Shown here in pieces: positions 9,191-23,340 of a stretch of 64,000 nt of DNA. This stretch comes from Plecoglossus altivelis (taxonomy: Eukaryota; Chordata; Actinopteri; Osmeriformes; Plecoglossidae): assembly GCA_036571765.1 (NCBI GenBank), contig BROE01000007.1:10779264-10843263 (forward strand). Direction: 5' to 3'. The position numbers and the translations under genes are program-made. Below the pieces are notes generated by a model, which saw only the letters and a list, made by a program, of their open reading frames with translations, made no database searches and was not told the origin of the DNA. Numbering within the stretch: position 1 is the stretch's first letter; each line of letters begins with the position of its first letter.

Positions 9191-11954
9191 ATTTTACTTA
9201 ACAGAATTTTTTCAATAGTAATAACTTATCAAATGATCAAAAGTGTAGATCCACACAGTGCGATTATAAGGTAAGTAATAAGTAACAAGGCCCTTAGAAG
9301 GGATCTCGTCTTGAAATAGTACAGCTTTGTAGGACCAGAGGAGGCACCTACCACGGTGGCAGAGAAGAAGCGGTGAGACTGAAGTGGGCCAAGTGAGGCT
9401 CTCGGAAGCCTGTCTGAGGTCCACTTACAAGGAGTTGATGGCAATGGATGCTTGAACATATTGGTTCAGTTGGGCCACATCACCTCTGCATCCCAGTTTT
9501 GCCTCTGGATCCTAATGTAGGCAGGCTCACTCCACCCACAACCAGTTGCAATAGTGTGTCTCTCCAGTGCATCAGGAACCCTGACTGTACCCAGGGGAGC
9601 CGTCATACTTGGCAGGCGTGGCCACAGAGAAGGGATGGGAAGAGGTGGTGGTATTTCTTGCAGATTTCCCAGGGGTGGACTGGCGATGGAGGTGGCAGAG
9701 TTTGCCAATCCAATCTTCCTGCTGAGACAGGCGCTGCTGCATCTCTGCTGGATCCTCATGTGTTCACCAGCAGAGGTGTTCTGTCATGAGTGCCCACAGA
9801 GACAGGAATGGCCGGTTCCAATCTGGATCCAGCGGTATTTGTAGAAGCAAAAAAGGAAAAAAAAATAATCAGGTCCAGGTCCGCGTACGGATACTAAAAT
9901 AAAACGGCAGGTTTAGTATTGTTGTAAACAGTAACCAATTTATACCTGTGTCTTTGCAAAACAAAGGAGTTTGTATGCACATGTTGGGCTACTGCATGCA
10001 CAAACTCTGTAAACCCTGTACATTTACATGTTATTGCATTAAAAGTATTACTATAATACAATGCATAAAATAAGAAACAATAATAATATTAAACATGACA
10101 TGAAAAGTAGTTTGGAACTACATTTACATGCCACAACTGATTTAATAATGATTTTGGTTTACCGTGGTTCACCTTCCTCTTCAACCGCGAAGACCATCTC
10201 TCCAAAGAGGTGTGCTACAAAGTGTGATAGTCATTTTAACATTACAGTCCCCCCTGTGCAAAGCAATGACTGTCCCGGATGAGTGTCTGAGTGACCAATG
10301 ACAAAGGGGCTTTATCATGTAGGTATCTGCCATGACAGTCCTACGACTTCACTGTTTAGGCTCTGCAAGGGGGCCATCTAGTGGCCATCAAACAGTGGGT
10401 TTGATAACAATGGATATTCTGCTGATAGGAGAAGCCACTCTATTCTTTCTTGAACCTTTGAAGTTGGTATCATTCAGACTGTCGCTTAAAGCTCTAGTAA
10501 AGAGAAAAGTTAATCCGCTATAATATGGCGTCCTTTGCTATTATCCATGTGGACCATCCCTGGGGTTTTGTTCATAGATGTTTTACTAAATATTGTGCTG
10601 TTTAGGGAGCTATTTTGAGTGGGCCCACTGGTCCTCAGAGCATGTGTGTTGGTCATGCATGGTGGATCGTGGCCACAGAGAGTCTTCTGATGTAGAGCCA
10701 CAAATGGTGATCCTTGAAATCCACACTTCTCTTATCGTCCATCAAACCTTCACATGAAAGGAGGTCATTATTCACTGCTAAAGCTCTGTGTTATCTTTGT
10801 TATCCTCGTGTTGAACCCGACCCAGCTGCTCTGTCTAGGCATGCTAACTCAACCTCACTGTAGGATTGAGATTCATTTTCGGTTTCAGGCAGGATATGTC
10901 TGTATAACATGCTTTACTTGTATTCCCTTCAAGGGCTATACAAGACATTCACTGGTGAATTTTAGGCTCTGCATTGTTTGGAAAGCTTTCGCTTTGATTC
11001 ACGACTGTGATTCAGTTTCTGGAAGCAGAAACAAAGAGTTATCGTCTTGTCATAAATCTGTCTGGATGCGGTAATACTGGCAACTTTAGGGTTATGTCCT
11101 CAAAGTTACAGCTCCTCTGTTGCCATGACGGCATGGTGGGGTGTTTCATCTGTAGTACATACAAAACTTTACACAATTTTGTCTCCTGAGAGAATGAATG
11201 CCCGTTTTATGAGGGTGTTGAACAACACTTTGGTATGCATAATGTACTCAGACTTAACAATATTTACCCAGTTTCCAGAATGTGGAAATATCTGTGCTAG
11301 ATTTCCAGTAAAATATTACAGGTTCATATTTGTACTTCCAAGTAAAAAAGAAAATCTATATGTTTTCTAAACACTATATCTTCAGTAAAAAAGATAACGT
11401 TTCGACAAAAAGCAGCACTACACCAATTTCACAGACAGAGGGTGCTGTACTTCTCTGAAAGAAAGGAAATTGAGAGGAAAGTCCCAACTATTGAATGAAA
11501 TAGTTCCTTTCATGTCTAGTCCCAAGTGTAAAAGTGCATCAGGAAAACCCTTCTTCTACTTACTGTGTTTCTAAGCATCACGCCAAGAAGCAGGGTGGTG
11601 GGAAGCAGGTCCCTCTTGAGACACCCTGAATCAGGGTCCCCCTCACCGGTGCGCTGTATCTCAGACGCAAAGAAGAAACAGTCCACCTACGGTCATCGCT
11701 GTGAACCCCCCATGTGATCCAGGCCCTGGAAACATTTTCATCTGCAACCCAATGCCATGTGGGGCTGTGCTCTGCAGGATTGGATGCGTCACCCTATCCT
11801 CCACTTTGTGTCCCATTACCCTGCACTTGTAATGCTCACACCAGTGTAACGTGTCTGGGGTAGCGGGCGGGGCAAGGTGAGCTGGGCTGAAATTTAAATT
11901 AACCCCAGCGACAGCTCTGTGCTAGGGAACAGAGTGTTACATTACCTGTGTGCC

Positions 11955-11985
<31 letters not shown>

Positions 11986-14628
11986 ACCTGTCGCCCCTCC
12001 CCTCACCGCCCTCCACCTGCCACCTTCACACAGTGCTCTCATACACAAGCCCAGACAAGGAGGCGTACACTTGCAAATGCGCACGTATATCCGCCCATCC
12101 ACAGTCACGTGACCAGGCACGGACACACAGTCTAGGCCTCACACAGTTTCAAGCAGCGAAGTTTGACATGCAGAGCCTTTGTTTGTGTTTGTGCACTCTA
12201 GCTCTCAGTGCAGGCTGCTGAGCGGTGGTGAACACGCTCCCTGGGCAGGGTAGGTGAGTGTGTGGCAGGAAATGTCAGGTAGGGAGACTTACCATCTATA
12301 TTTCAGTGCTGTTGAACCTCCCAATCGTCACGCTAGGATGTATTTGGGCTTCCCTCAAGATTAGCTCTGTCAAGATCAATAGCGCTACCCTGTAAAAGAA
12401 GCTCAGTCATAAGAACTGCCTAAACGTTGCCTTGTGAAAGACAGAGCGTTACGCAAGTTGAGAAAAAAGGACTTTTACAAATAAGTGCTTATCCACAGCA
12501 CAGAAAAAGATGTCCTTGAGTTAGGCCCCTAGTCAGAACAAGGAGGAAATGGAACTAAGCACTATCATGGAGGGTTTAAAAGGAACACTTAAAGCTGAGG
12601 TGTGGCCTTGGGGAGTTTTTACATGTAAGGCAGATGTGACAATGTCAGCTCTTTTGAGATAACCTGCTCCTCTTCCACTCTGCTGGTCAGATCAAGGGCA
12701 CCTTCATAGAGCTCCAACCAGCTGGGGCAGGCCACTGCTAAGCAGCAGATATGGGGAGGACGAGGGCGGGGGTAGGGGGTGGGTGGTGGGCAGGTGGTCC
12801 CCCATGGCTCTGTCTCTCTCGCCCCGAAAACTGGGTCACGCGGCATGATGGATGCCATCTCAGACTGTCCCCCGTCTTTTTATGGCTGTCATACATAGTT
12901 TATTGCCTTGTGCTCAGCTCAACAGGCTTTCCATGTTTTTGGTGTAGGGATCCCCATGTTGACACTCTTCCTACCTGCTAGGGAACCTCAAACAGCAGTT
13001 TCATTATTCATGACGACGTGGACTAATCTTACCAGGTTGAGCGCAAAGGTCAAAGAGGCAGTTTATTTATATTGTCCTTTTTCTTTAATTTATAAGAAAA
13101 TACCGGTTTTGTGTCCATCGCCATGTAAGCTATTGTGTAGAACAATCACGCTAGTGGCCATAAAATTAGGGTAGTGGAAGTACCCTTGCGCTTATAAAAG
13201 CCTGATCAATGTTGATTTACAGTATACTGCCCACTATGCTACTCTGCCCTCACTCCTCCTTTCTTCTCTATGTTCTCTCAAAGCAACATTACTCTGTCAG
13301 GAAATGGAGATGCATTACTGAGTCAGCCTGGTGTAATAGGTGGTTTATATCTAGCACAGCAAATGGACTGTCAGGTCACGGCCCCTGCAATGCAGTTTGG
13401 GAAGCCCCAGGGGAATGACGACACCAGACGGCGTGGCTTCCAGTGTGACCCCCTAAGGCTCTTAAAGACAACAGCCAGGAAGACAACCAATCAGATGGTC
13501 TTAACTGCTGCTGTCAAACATAAGTACTGTGCACCAAGAATGAAACAGTCACATCTTGGTGATACGAGGTTTAGTTAGGATCGGCTACAATGAGCTGTAT
13601 TACTGAAAGTGACATGGAGAAACGTTATTCAGATCGGACGTACACACTTATTCGAGGTTATGAAATAGGGGACTAAAACAGTACCAAAGCGACACATTGA
13701 CATGCACGAGTTATGGCTTTAGCATTCAGAGAGGGGATGGTGTCTGGTTTCTGACAAGGACACATGCAACTGTACCGCGTGAGGGTTTCCCATGGTAACT
13801 ATCAGGTGGACTGATGTGGCTGCGTGGCCGTGTCCTTCACATCCCTGGGTGATCATGAAACGTCAGCCATGGGGGTTCCCTTCTTGCCAAGTGTGTGTTC
13901 CACCATGTTACGGCCGGTCAGGAACACAATGGAACTCCCGACTGACCTATTTATGGTTACAGCTGACAGAAGGCGTGGTGGGCATGAAGTAAGAAACTGA
14001 CTAACATGCAATATTCCTCCCTTCTGGCGTTTATGCAGGGTCACTGGGTTTCTGGATATGACAAGGGTGATTTTCCACACACAAGCAAAAATTTTAAGGG
14101 TTGAAAATGGAGCCAAGTACTTCATGGGGGGGGGGTGCTTCTTTGTCTAAACCACTTACAGAAGTCAGAATAGAACAGTTTGTACTGTAGTTCAAATAAA
14201 TTATTCGAACGGAGGAGCACTTCTCTGCCAGAGCTGTGCTTGATGCATTAATCTGATCTGAGAACACTTTATGAGCGTTCCATTGATTATATGCGCAAAA
14301 TTCTTGTTCAGTGACCTGCATGCCAAATACAGGATCGCTGACTTCAAAGGAAGATCTGACTTAAACATGCATGGGCAGTCTTTGCTGAGTTTGGATTTCT
14401 CAAGGTTGTAAAGCCTTCCATAAAACCTTGTATTAAAAGTAACAATTATTCAAAAAACGAAACCCATATAAGAAGTTTTTAATCAAAAAGAACAACATTT
14501 CACCGTTTATAATATAGTATTGAATATCTGTACTGTATGGATGCGGCGTGGACAACAGTTCTTTAAGGAAGAAGGACCGACAGTTGCGAAGAGAGCATAA
14601 CGTGTGTCGTTCTATCCTGTAGTTTTCC
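9191..14628. other. Intergenic region upstream of csf3 and downstream of lrrc3c
   Basis: No recognisable gene. Open frames around 9448-9844 overlap on both strands and match no protein I know; the surrounding sequence may be an unrecognised repeat. A 30-base poly-C tract is at 11956-11985. In human, GSDMA and PSMD3 lie between LRRC3C and CSF3; I see no trace of either here. Confidence 0.55.
11956..11985. repeat. Poly-C tract of 30 bases
   Basis: Uninterrupted run of C. The short proline- or glycine-rich open frames across it come from the homopolymer. Confidence 0.9.
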
Positions 14629-14634
14629 TTTATT
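14629..14634 (-). promoter_or_regulatory. Possible lrrc3c polyadenylation signal
   Basis: AATAAA on the - strand, about 430 bases beyond the lrrc3c stop codon. Confidence 0.35.
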
Positions 14635-15061
14635 GCTGTTTGGATGTGGCCAAATAACCCCTACGTAGGCATCCTGAGTGGTGTCTATGTGGGGGAAGTG
14701 CATCAAGGTGCACGCCCCGTTGAGTAAATCCCATTTAGATCCCATTTTTGGAGCTCTCCAAAACAGTCCACCGCTTTTACTCACAATGGCCTAGTCTTAA
14801 TGGTCCATTCCTGTCTGAATTATTAATCTGGGTTAGATTGGTTTTGCCTGGACTTCCAGCACAGGCACAAGTTCTGCCACCTTGGCTTGAACATAACAGA
14901 AAGGCCAAACAATTTAGGGCTGCCTCAGGGAAGAAGGTGCAGCTGAAAGTCCAACGCATCCATTACAACCTGTCTTAGCCACTGGCTGTGTCGCACCCCA
15001 GTCACAGAATCCAATCAAATACAGTAGCAATATATGCCACCCTCATGCATTCCCCCGGCAC

Positions 15062-15856
15062 CTATACCACAGTGCTGATGGTGGAAGACTCCTCGGATTT
15101 CCCCTGCTTTCCTGGTAGAGACTTGAGGTACTCCAGGTGGCGTCTGGCATCCTCCTGGTTGTGCCTGACATAGTAGACCAGGTAGGAGATAACCATGGTG
15201 AACCAGCCAAACATGGTGACCAGCATGGCCACGTCTGTGGTCTTCTTCATCACCACACAGAGGTCTAGGTCTTTGGCCAGCAGGAAGGGCACGCCCACAG
15301 CACCCATGTCTGGGGGCTCTGAGGACTGGCACACGATGCCCGTCAGCGACATGGGCTCTAGGTCTATGTGGGGCATGGCCATCTGCAGGTTGCAGTCGCA
15401 GTGCCAGGGGTTGTTGGTCAGGTTGGCGCGTGCTCGCAGACCCTCAAAGGCCTCGGGGTTGAATGTCACCAACTTGTTGGAAGACAGGTCCAGGAAGTGC
15501 AGGGAGTGGCCCAGTCCTCGGAAGGCCCCTGCCTCCAGCTGGGCTAGCTCGTTGTGGGACAGATCCAGTTCAGTGAGGAGGGGCAAGTCGCTGAAGGCGT
15601 TACTGGGAACACTGGTGATGAGGTTGTAGTCCAGGTAGACTCTCTGCGTGTCGTTGGGGAGATCCTGGGGCACCTCGGTGAGGCGCAGGTTGCTGCAGCG
15701 CACAGTCTTTCCCCCGGTCTCGCTCTGGGAGCAGTAGCAGCTCTGGGAGCAGCTGGTGGCAGCGTGGTGGAAGCAGCAGGTCATCAGCACCAGGCTGTGC
15801 AGCAGCAGACACATGACCACAGAGTGGCGCAGCAGCCAGCCTGCCAGCAGGGGCAT
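15062..15856 (-). CDS. lrrc3c: Leucine-rich repeat-containing protein 3 family, LRRC3C-like
   Basis: One coding exon, ATG at 15856-15854, stop at 15064-15062, 264 residues, close to the 257-275 of the family. The frame stays open upstream to about 15928 but without an ATG, so I start at MPLLAGW. Residues 1 to about 33 are a hydrophobic signal. Then come an LRRNT cap (CSQSCYCSQ ... VRCSN), about three LRRs (LTELDLSHNELAQLEAGAF, HFLDLSSNKL), an LRRCT cap (NPWHCDCNLQ), and a transmembrane helix in the block KKTTDVAMLVTMFGW. A short cytoplasmic tail follows with DARRHLEYLKSLPG, the family signature. It is a type I membrane protein of poorly known function. The LRRC3C name, rather than LRRC3 or LRRC3B, rests on its linkage to csf3 and med24. 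A splice acceptor lies at 15941-15942 in the 5' UTR. Confidence 0.9.
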   Translation of the reverse strand: MPLLAGWLLRHSVVMCLLLHSLVLMTCCFHHAATSCSQSCYCSQSETGGKTVRCSNLRLTEVPQDLPNDTQRVYLDYNLITSVPSNAFSDLPLLTELDLSHNELAQLEAGAFRGLGHSLHFLDLSSNKLVTFNPEAFEGLRARANLTNNPWHCDCNLQMAMPHIDLEPMSLTGIVCQSSEPPDMGAVGVPFLLAKDLDLCVVMKKTTDVAMLVTMFGWFTMVISYLVYYVRHNQEDARRHLEYLKSLPGKQGKSEESSTISTVV

Positions 15857-15940
15857 GATGGGATATGAGCATGCTCCAAGGACGACCACCTGGGCGTAGG
15901 GGGGCGTAGCCAACGTCAACCTCCCCAATAGCTGTCAAGC

Positions 15941-18900
15941 CTAGAGAGAAAGCAGGAAGTGAGATTGGCGGTGGGAGACAGCCAGTTTATTGGAGAGGTA
16001 CAAATTACTCTGTCAAAAGGGGGCGATTTCACTGTTGAAAACATGTGTGATTGGCAGGAGATGGTCTGGATAAACAACAGTGTGTTATCTGATACATGAT
16101 GGAGGGTAACTAGTTTAATTGCTGTGAGGAGGCACAGGGGACCTTACACTTTTGCTTCGCTGTGGTGGAACAACAAAAACATGTGTTTGCAGAGCTTTAG
16201 CAAAGTCGAAAGATCAAAAAATCCTTTCATACAGGCAAGGAAACTCGGAAAGAGAGCTTTGGTGTCACCGTGACTCCTTTATAATTGACATCCCTGCAGT
16301 GCTGTCCTATTTCAGTGCAGAGCAGATGGCATTAACATAATCCATGTCTTCCACAGTTAGACGGGGATGTGAACAAAATATCTTTGGCTGAAGACACATT
16401 CACAAGACCAATTATATTACACATACATCGGTACACTATAGTTTTCTAAACAATTTAGTCAAATAACAAAGTAGGAAAGTTTCAATCTTCAAGGTGACTT
16501 CTTTTCAAATCGCCCTTTCTTAAATAGTTCGCACAGTTGAGCTACACCATGGACAGCATTTTGACCGCGCCCTTTGCGGTCTGTAATCCCTAAACTGCTG
16601 TCGTACAGTAATTTGCTCAGGAGTGCAAGTAACACTGTGTGTTCAGTAATTGACACTTTTTTATTTTACATGTTCGCCTCTAAAAATAGTCTGGTCTTCC
16701 CACCCTAACACAGTTCATTAATACCTGATCAACTCTGCCTGCCTCTCCATTACTAATCCTCTCAGGAAAAACTCCTGCGTCAATGTACCAGTCATGTTGT
16801 CCACCCTATCCTTTTGCCGGACAAGATGCTAATGCTATAAACGGCACCAAATCAGCCCTTGTTATGTGCCATCAGTCCACTCTTGGAGTAAGAAAAAAAA
16901 ACAATAGAACAGCAAATGACTTCTGCGCATCTTTAAAATGGCTGAAGACCCAGGCAAGATCCACTTACCCAGATTAAAAATGAAATCGATCTCTAAGTAC
17001 TGTATCACATGACGAGGTGGTGGAGGGCTCTGGGGTGGGGTGGTATGTGTCTGCTTTCATGCATATGTATGCGTGTGTGTGTGGGTGTGTGTGTGGTGAG
17101 TCGTCCAAGGAATGTAGCTAATAAGACTCATTGTGCTCCGCCAGTTGAAGACTTGCCAGGGATGTAGCCCCCATAATGAGCCTCTGGCAGAGATAGGAGC
17201 TCTGATCTGAGTCTGAACAGGTCGAGACAGTCCTATCAGAGAGGCCTTGGCAAGGGATTCTCTCAAGACACACCAAGATGTTTATCCTCCATTCCTCATA
17301 AAGCAAAACAAACGCTCTCCCAGGCATATTTTTAGACTGAATTGACAGAGATGGAAGTCCTGGCTATGGTGGTATGATAAAGTTGAAGAGTGGGGTGGCG
17401 TGCTATGCCAGACAAGGCCTCAGATTGAAAAGGATGGACAAAATGGGCTCCCTAACTTGAACGTTAAACAATGAGATCTTGTTTAAAAGCTGTACTTTTC
17501 TCATCACCACGGACACACTGGTCTGACATTTTAGAGAGCGACAAAGGAGGAGGAGGATGTGTGGAGACGGAAGGGGAAATTGGACACGAGGACAGGAGTC
17601 GTGAGAGAAAGAGAGAGATATCAAGAGGATCTGGGAGGGGAGGGGGGGAATAGGGGTAACATTACAATGACAAAGCAGACACACTGTGGAACGACAGTCA
17701 TCAACGAGATTAATGAGCAATCGAGGAGAGAAGGAAATATTCTAATGTCATGGGGTGAGGAGGACAGATGTAAATGAAAGCAGAAAGGGGGAGAGAGAAG
17801 GGAGGGGAAGAGGTGCGGGAGGTGGTTTGTGAAGAGAGAGATGAGGAAGGATTAAATGTACGTGGGACAGAGGGAGGACAGGGTGAAGCACCGATGTTTT
17901 CAATCAATAGATCAATAAATCAGATATACACCCATTATTTCTTTGGATATTAAGCTATCACCTACCTCAATGACAGAATAAATTCCATTGGTTTTAATCT
18001 ACACCTGACAGACAGAGCACAGGCCTGCAGAGGTCTGTTTGGCACTTCATAAATTTACTGCAGTCAATACTGTAGGTCGTAGATCTTAGGCAGCAAATGC
18101 ACAAGAGCAATAATTTAGACATGTCCTAAATGTGCTTTATGGCTCACCCCAACCAGCCAGTAGGCGCCAAGATAATGGAAATGTGTTAGCTAGATAACAT
18201 TTCAGACAAAAAAAAAATGAAATACTTGAGGTGTATCTGTATGCTGTATAGTGGTGAATGGATTGGTCTTGGCTTACTGCTAGTTGCCTTTGCATCTGAG
18301 ACTGCGGCCCCCTGGCCAACCAAGTATGCCTTCTTTAGTTGTTACTGTTTGCAATCATAGAGATGCAAAAAAAAGAGTGATCTGGAGAAAAGAACAAACT
18401 GAGGAAAAACACATATATATATATCATATGTATATGTAACATATATATATTATTCGCTGTAAATGCACAAGTGACCAAATTACCATGCATTTATCCCTGT
18501 AGTGGAATCATCTACCCTAATTAACAGGTAAAGTTCCTTTCTCAAAAGCACCTGATAATTTCTCATGCCTGATTTCCATAAAAACACCTCATCTATTTGA
18601 TTTTGTCTTCTGCTTACCTTCCAACAGAAATACCCTCGGATTAAAATGTATGTATTTCATTGATCTATAGGACCAGTTAATAGCTGTTACAAATACAATT
18701 AACGTTAATTTGCAAATGGTTCATTGTGTTTTATTGCTCAACTTTATCTAATAATAACATGTTTAAATCATCGTAGTTTCAGATTATGTGGATAGGCTAC
18801 TGTGCGTCAAATACTTTCTATTATAGAATAATTAACCGGCACCTGTAAATGTATGTGTATAGGCTAGATATGCACCTGCTTATTGTTTAATTTTCATTTA

Positions 18901-19147
18901 ATTTGTCCATGACTCCAAGATTAGGAAAATAAACTCCACGTAGACTACGCAGACTTAACCTTCATAAGTTTGTTCTGTTTAGACTATCTTGTTTTAGTCT
19001 GAGTTATTCATTACTGAGTAGAATAGACTGATATTTTCATAAATGTTTCGTTTTTTTGTCTCTGTGGCAGGTAAAAGTACGCAATAATGGCTACTTGACT
19101 CTGAAAAGCATGCATTAGGAACAGCAACATGTAGAAAGCTCACTTAC
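15941..19147 (-). other. Probable 5' UTR intron of lrrc3c
   Basis: On the - strand it would run from a GTAAGTG donor at 19147 to a TTTCTCTCTAG acceptor at 15941. Inside I see a (GT)n tract near 17068-17097, a purine-rich stretch at 17540-17870, and no other coding sequence. The exon-intron model is an inference from splice signals only. Confidence 0.4.
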
Positions 19148-19400
19148 ATCTTCACCGTTCTTCCTCTCCTTTTCATGGCGGGTTCAACAGGATCCCCTTT
19201 TAGTTAAGTTTTAGTTAAGTGCACCATAGAAATGTCCACAATAGATTAAGAGTCAGTCAAAAAAAACAATTCGGTAAATATTTTGGGGTGGTTCCATTTG
19301 GTCCAACGGCAGCTCGCTCAATTTGCGCGCGGAGCCACAATGACAGCGTCGCTCCACTGTGAATGCACATTCAGTTGAGTGCTCGCTCAGTGCAGCCTTT
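19148..19400 (-). promoter_or_regulatory. Probable lrrc3c 5' exon and promoter area
   Basis: On the - strand a donor GAT/GTAAGTG at 19148/19147 follows a small upstream ATG (19176-19174). The preceding 200 bases include GC-rich, CpG-bearing sequence (GCGCGC near 19325). If spliced to the acceptor before 15940, the upstream ATG would give a 17-codon uORF ending at about 15916, before the main ATG. No cDNA evidence is available, so the left and right limits are approximate. Confidence 0.35.
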
Positions 19401-22400
19401 TTAGTTTCCACGCAACCAGAAAACTAGGCAACATGCTGGAGCTATCTGAAATTGGCAGAGACACGACGAGAGGCCAGGCCAATTGAAGCTTAATCTCAAC
19501 GTTTTCGAAATTTGCTTGCGATGAAAGGAAACGTGCATATAATGTATTTTATGCTTATGAACACAAAGAATAGAGTCATGTTGTTTCTTCCAGTTTGATA
19601 CGATGTGAAATATCATATGAGTTACATTAGTGTAACCCAATTATAACGTCATTTGATTAATTCTATGATAACTTTACATGATGTGGGATAAGGCTTTTAG
19701 AAGCAAATAGAAAGGTCTGGCCTTGTGGTATTAATTCTGAGGTGGGGCCCAATATTCAACTGGGGACATGAAACCAATACGCAATGTGTCTATACAGCGT
19801 GTGCATACGTAACATGTAGAACATAAAGCATGCACATAGGAACCCTGCACCCATACAAACAAACATGCAATATCTGAACACACACTTAAACAATTAATGC
19901 AGTTATCTAGAAGAATGTTGGACTGATCAAGTTTGATCTGCAGGTTGTTTTATCTGTACAGTGCTGTGGATCTTTGGCTGTCTTCCGGCCATCTTCCCGC
20001 CTGCTGCCAACAGATAAAGAAGCCCAATCAAACCCACTGTGATAACAGATATGGGCACAAGGAGTGCCTGCCAAGCAAGCAGTCAAAAGGTATTAATGGA
20101 ATTGAAATCAATAAAGAACTCCACCTAGACGTTTGCCTCAGTCCCCCCCGAAAACCTTTGAATCAATGCCAGACAGTGTAAATCTGAATGTACCCTGTGT
20201 TTTTGCTCTGGGATTAAATATGTCACTACGACGCTATGTTCAAAATCTTTCCAGCCCAGTGATGGGTGGATTTATGTAGCTTTCCATGTCAATTAGTTGC
20301 AGCGATACGAAATGGAGCATGTAAAGATGAAAACGGCAGAAAATGTGATTAGCGTCTGGTGGACTGAGGGAGAGAGAGTGCTCTAGCGTCAGTCATAGTC
20401 TTCTGTAGCATCAGATTACGCCTAAAACACAGCAGATGTGGGCGGATGGATGGAAGGAAGGATACAGTGTGCATTATCAGGATACTCAACATAGAGGCTG
20501 GCACTCAAAGTGCATCAGAGATCCTCTCTCTCCCTCCTCCCTGTCTTCAAAGGCTTGGATCTGTAACGCTGACATATGCACATGGACGTACCTGCCAGCT
20601 AGTGTTAGGTCTAAACTGAGGAGACAAAGTTCCGACTGTGACTACAGGGATGTTGCTCCAAAGTTGCATCAACGACATTGGAGTGTGGTTCAGCGTCTGG
20701 CATATCTGCAATGGCACAGAAACAAAAGCAGTGCTGTTAATGAGAACCGGTCCTATCCACATTTCTCTCGCTCTCTCACTCTCTTACTTTCTTAGCTGCT
20801 CGCTGCTTATCCTTGCTAGTGTCTGTGCAAGATCAAAGCCAGTCTTCTCTTTGTGAATATGGCATTATGCCCCATTTATTTATTTATTTCTACGCCTGAT
20901 TCACATTTTTAATCAAAAGTGACAAAGGAAGGTATAAAAGATATTCCCTAACACCACCCCAGGAAGACAAAAAATCTGTTGGGAATTCTACGATTAATGT
21001 TACCAGAAGCTGTATTTATAGTTGCCATGTCTTTATATTGATGGAAAAAGTCTCTATTGACAAAAACAGATCATGGCACAAAGATGCTAGTACCCGGCTG
21101 TTCATTACATTGCTGCCTGTGTTAATGGTCCCAGCATGACAGCAAGACAGTTGTGATTGTGCCTCCAGACTATTTATGGATGAAGTAGACCTTAATGGTT
21201 TCTTGAAGATGTTCAGTTTACACAGACATATTGATACACAGTAAGCATGCATTCTAATGCTCCCAGATCCCTTTGCGCCTCAGAAATAATTTGTGTATCA
21301 ATCAGTCAGAGAGACAAGAGGCCAGTCTAAATTGGTTAGAAAATCACTACGGTTTTAATTATAGTTCAAAGCTAAGACCACCAAGTCAAAGTGACTTGAT
21401 CCTGCTTAGTTAGCAGTGATGGGTGTTTTTAATTCAGCCCAGTGGTACAATGTGGCTTCTCTGGTGTCTAAAAGGCATGCTGAACCTCAAATGTTAAGCT
21501 ATCAAGGTTAGCTGTGGCCTTGCATCACAGGAAAGGGATGCCTGACCCTATTTCCTACTGCCCTTTTAGAAAGATTAATATTTCTCAATTTCATTGTGCT
21601 TATCCGAGCAGTTACAAAGGATTGGACTCTTACGACTTTGACAAAGGTCAAATGTCAAAAAAGCAGTTGAACACAACAGTCTAGTGATCTCTTCCAAAAA
21701 CTGTACTGTGTAACATTTTTGATGAGTCAGACATTTGTGTCTTATTTACACTACTTGAATTTCAATTGTGAATCTTAATTGGTAAACTAGGCCACATGTC
21801 ACAGTTCATAGAGGTTCGTTCCTGAACATTGAGATGTTGGATTTTGGACTTTTGACATTTGAAAAAGAGACCTGAGTAGAAATGGATAGACCTCAGATTG
21901 AAACCGAATGGCGCTACACAACCCGCACAACCTTTTCTGACACATTTGTCAACTGTTCTGGGAACTTCTCTTTATGCTTGTGAACTCCTATCCTCAGCAC
22001 GCCACTATCCTTAGATGACATGGAACATCAAACCGGTCCAGAGAGCCCCGCTAGACAGCTATCCGCAGTTCTGCAACAAATCCAGTTTCCGTCTCCCCTG
22101 CTGCCACAACAGTCAGACTGCATCAAGGCCTCACTAACACACGCCATTAATAAATGAACAGGAAGGCAGGCAGTGAGTGAGTGTCCAACCCACTACATTA
22201 CTAATGTCCTTCAACAACATCAAATAGGTTACTATTTTCAGATTCTTATTTCCGTGTGTGTCTGCGAACGAATTGTGTGTGTTTATCTGGGAGTGTGTAT
22301 GTAAAAGAGAGTGAAGGAGATATGTCAAAATAATGTGTGTGTGTGTGTGTGTGTCTGTGTGTGTGTGTGGTTGTGTGTAGAAGAGAGTGAACTCAAGTCT

Positions 22401-23340
22401 TTGTGCCATCACAAGCTTTACAAGATGGAAAGTCAGGTTGACCCTTTCCTCTTGATTACTTGAAAAAAACAGCCTTTTAGCTGAGAACACTAAAAGTGTC
22501 AAAGCAAATGTCTCCCCAAACTCAAATCTCACTCAGATTCCTGCCTCCAGGCAGCAATGTCTGAGCATAGACTTCCTGCAGTCAGTTCATAACAGCTTTA
22601 GCACTGATATCCCAAATTAGTTTGGTGCTGGTGCCAAATCCTACATTCCAATAATACTGTCATGGTCTGTTCATCTTGTACCATTGATATTTAACATCAC
22701 CCAGCACTTGACCAATAGGAGCTGATATCAGATATGTTCAGTGTTACCTGACAACACTGTAGTAATGAACCTGCAAGAAGTCTTCATAATGCTTAGCAGG
22801 AGAAACACTAGGCCAGGGGCATGATACCATGACCACCCAGACTGGGGTGGAGATAAACCCATTTGCTATTGAGAGGCCTTCAACCGTGCAGCTCGTTAAA
22901 TCAACAACGTGTAGATACGTTCTCCAAGCTTGAGGATAGTGGAGGAGCTCCATCTTCTGGTCAAATTGATATTTTATCTACTCGTTTGGGAAAAGATTTA
23001 CTTCTCAAAGCATCCTTGGTTGGAGTAAGATATTCTCGGTCTTTTACACACTTAGTATTCAGAGACACAGCCAGGAACTTATAAAGTTTTAGAATGGATC
23101 TAAATCAAATAAAACACATGGTTTATGTTGGAAATTGCTATACCTAATTTAAACGTTTCAAATAATCTGATTTTGGGTGATGACAGAGATAAAACTAAAA
23201 CTATGTATTGATTATTTTCTGTCTTGCGGTGGTGTGTTATTAAATCCTGTTGATCTGGCCAAAAATACGAAGTAGGCGGTCTGTATCGTTCCCTCCTGCT
23301 CGTGGATTTGCTGTAACGATGGCGGTATATCTGTAGTATC
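19401..23340. other. Intergenic region between lrrc3c and top2a
   Basis: No coding gene recognised. It holds AT-rich sequence, a (GT)n microsatellite at 22334-22378 and scattered short open frames without family resemblance. Confidence 0.55.
22334..22378. repeat. (GT)n microsatellite
   Basis: Interrupted GT run of about 45 bases; the His/Thr-rich open frame on the - strand here is its translation. Confidence 0.9.

Noticed and set aside
9448..9844. Overlapping open frames of about 100 codons on both strands
   Set aside because: No recognisable protein family, no matching splice signals and mutual overlap; probably chance or repeat-derived.
15857..15928. Longer lrrc3c frame starting upstream
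   Set aside because: The extra 24 codons contain no ATG; the first ATG, at 15856, is followed directly by a proper signal peptide.
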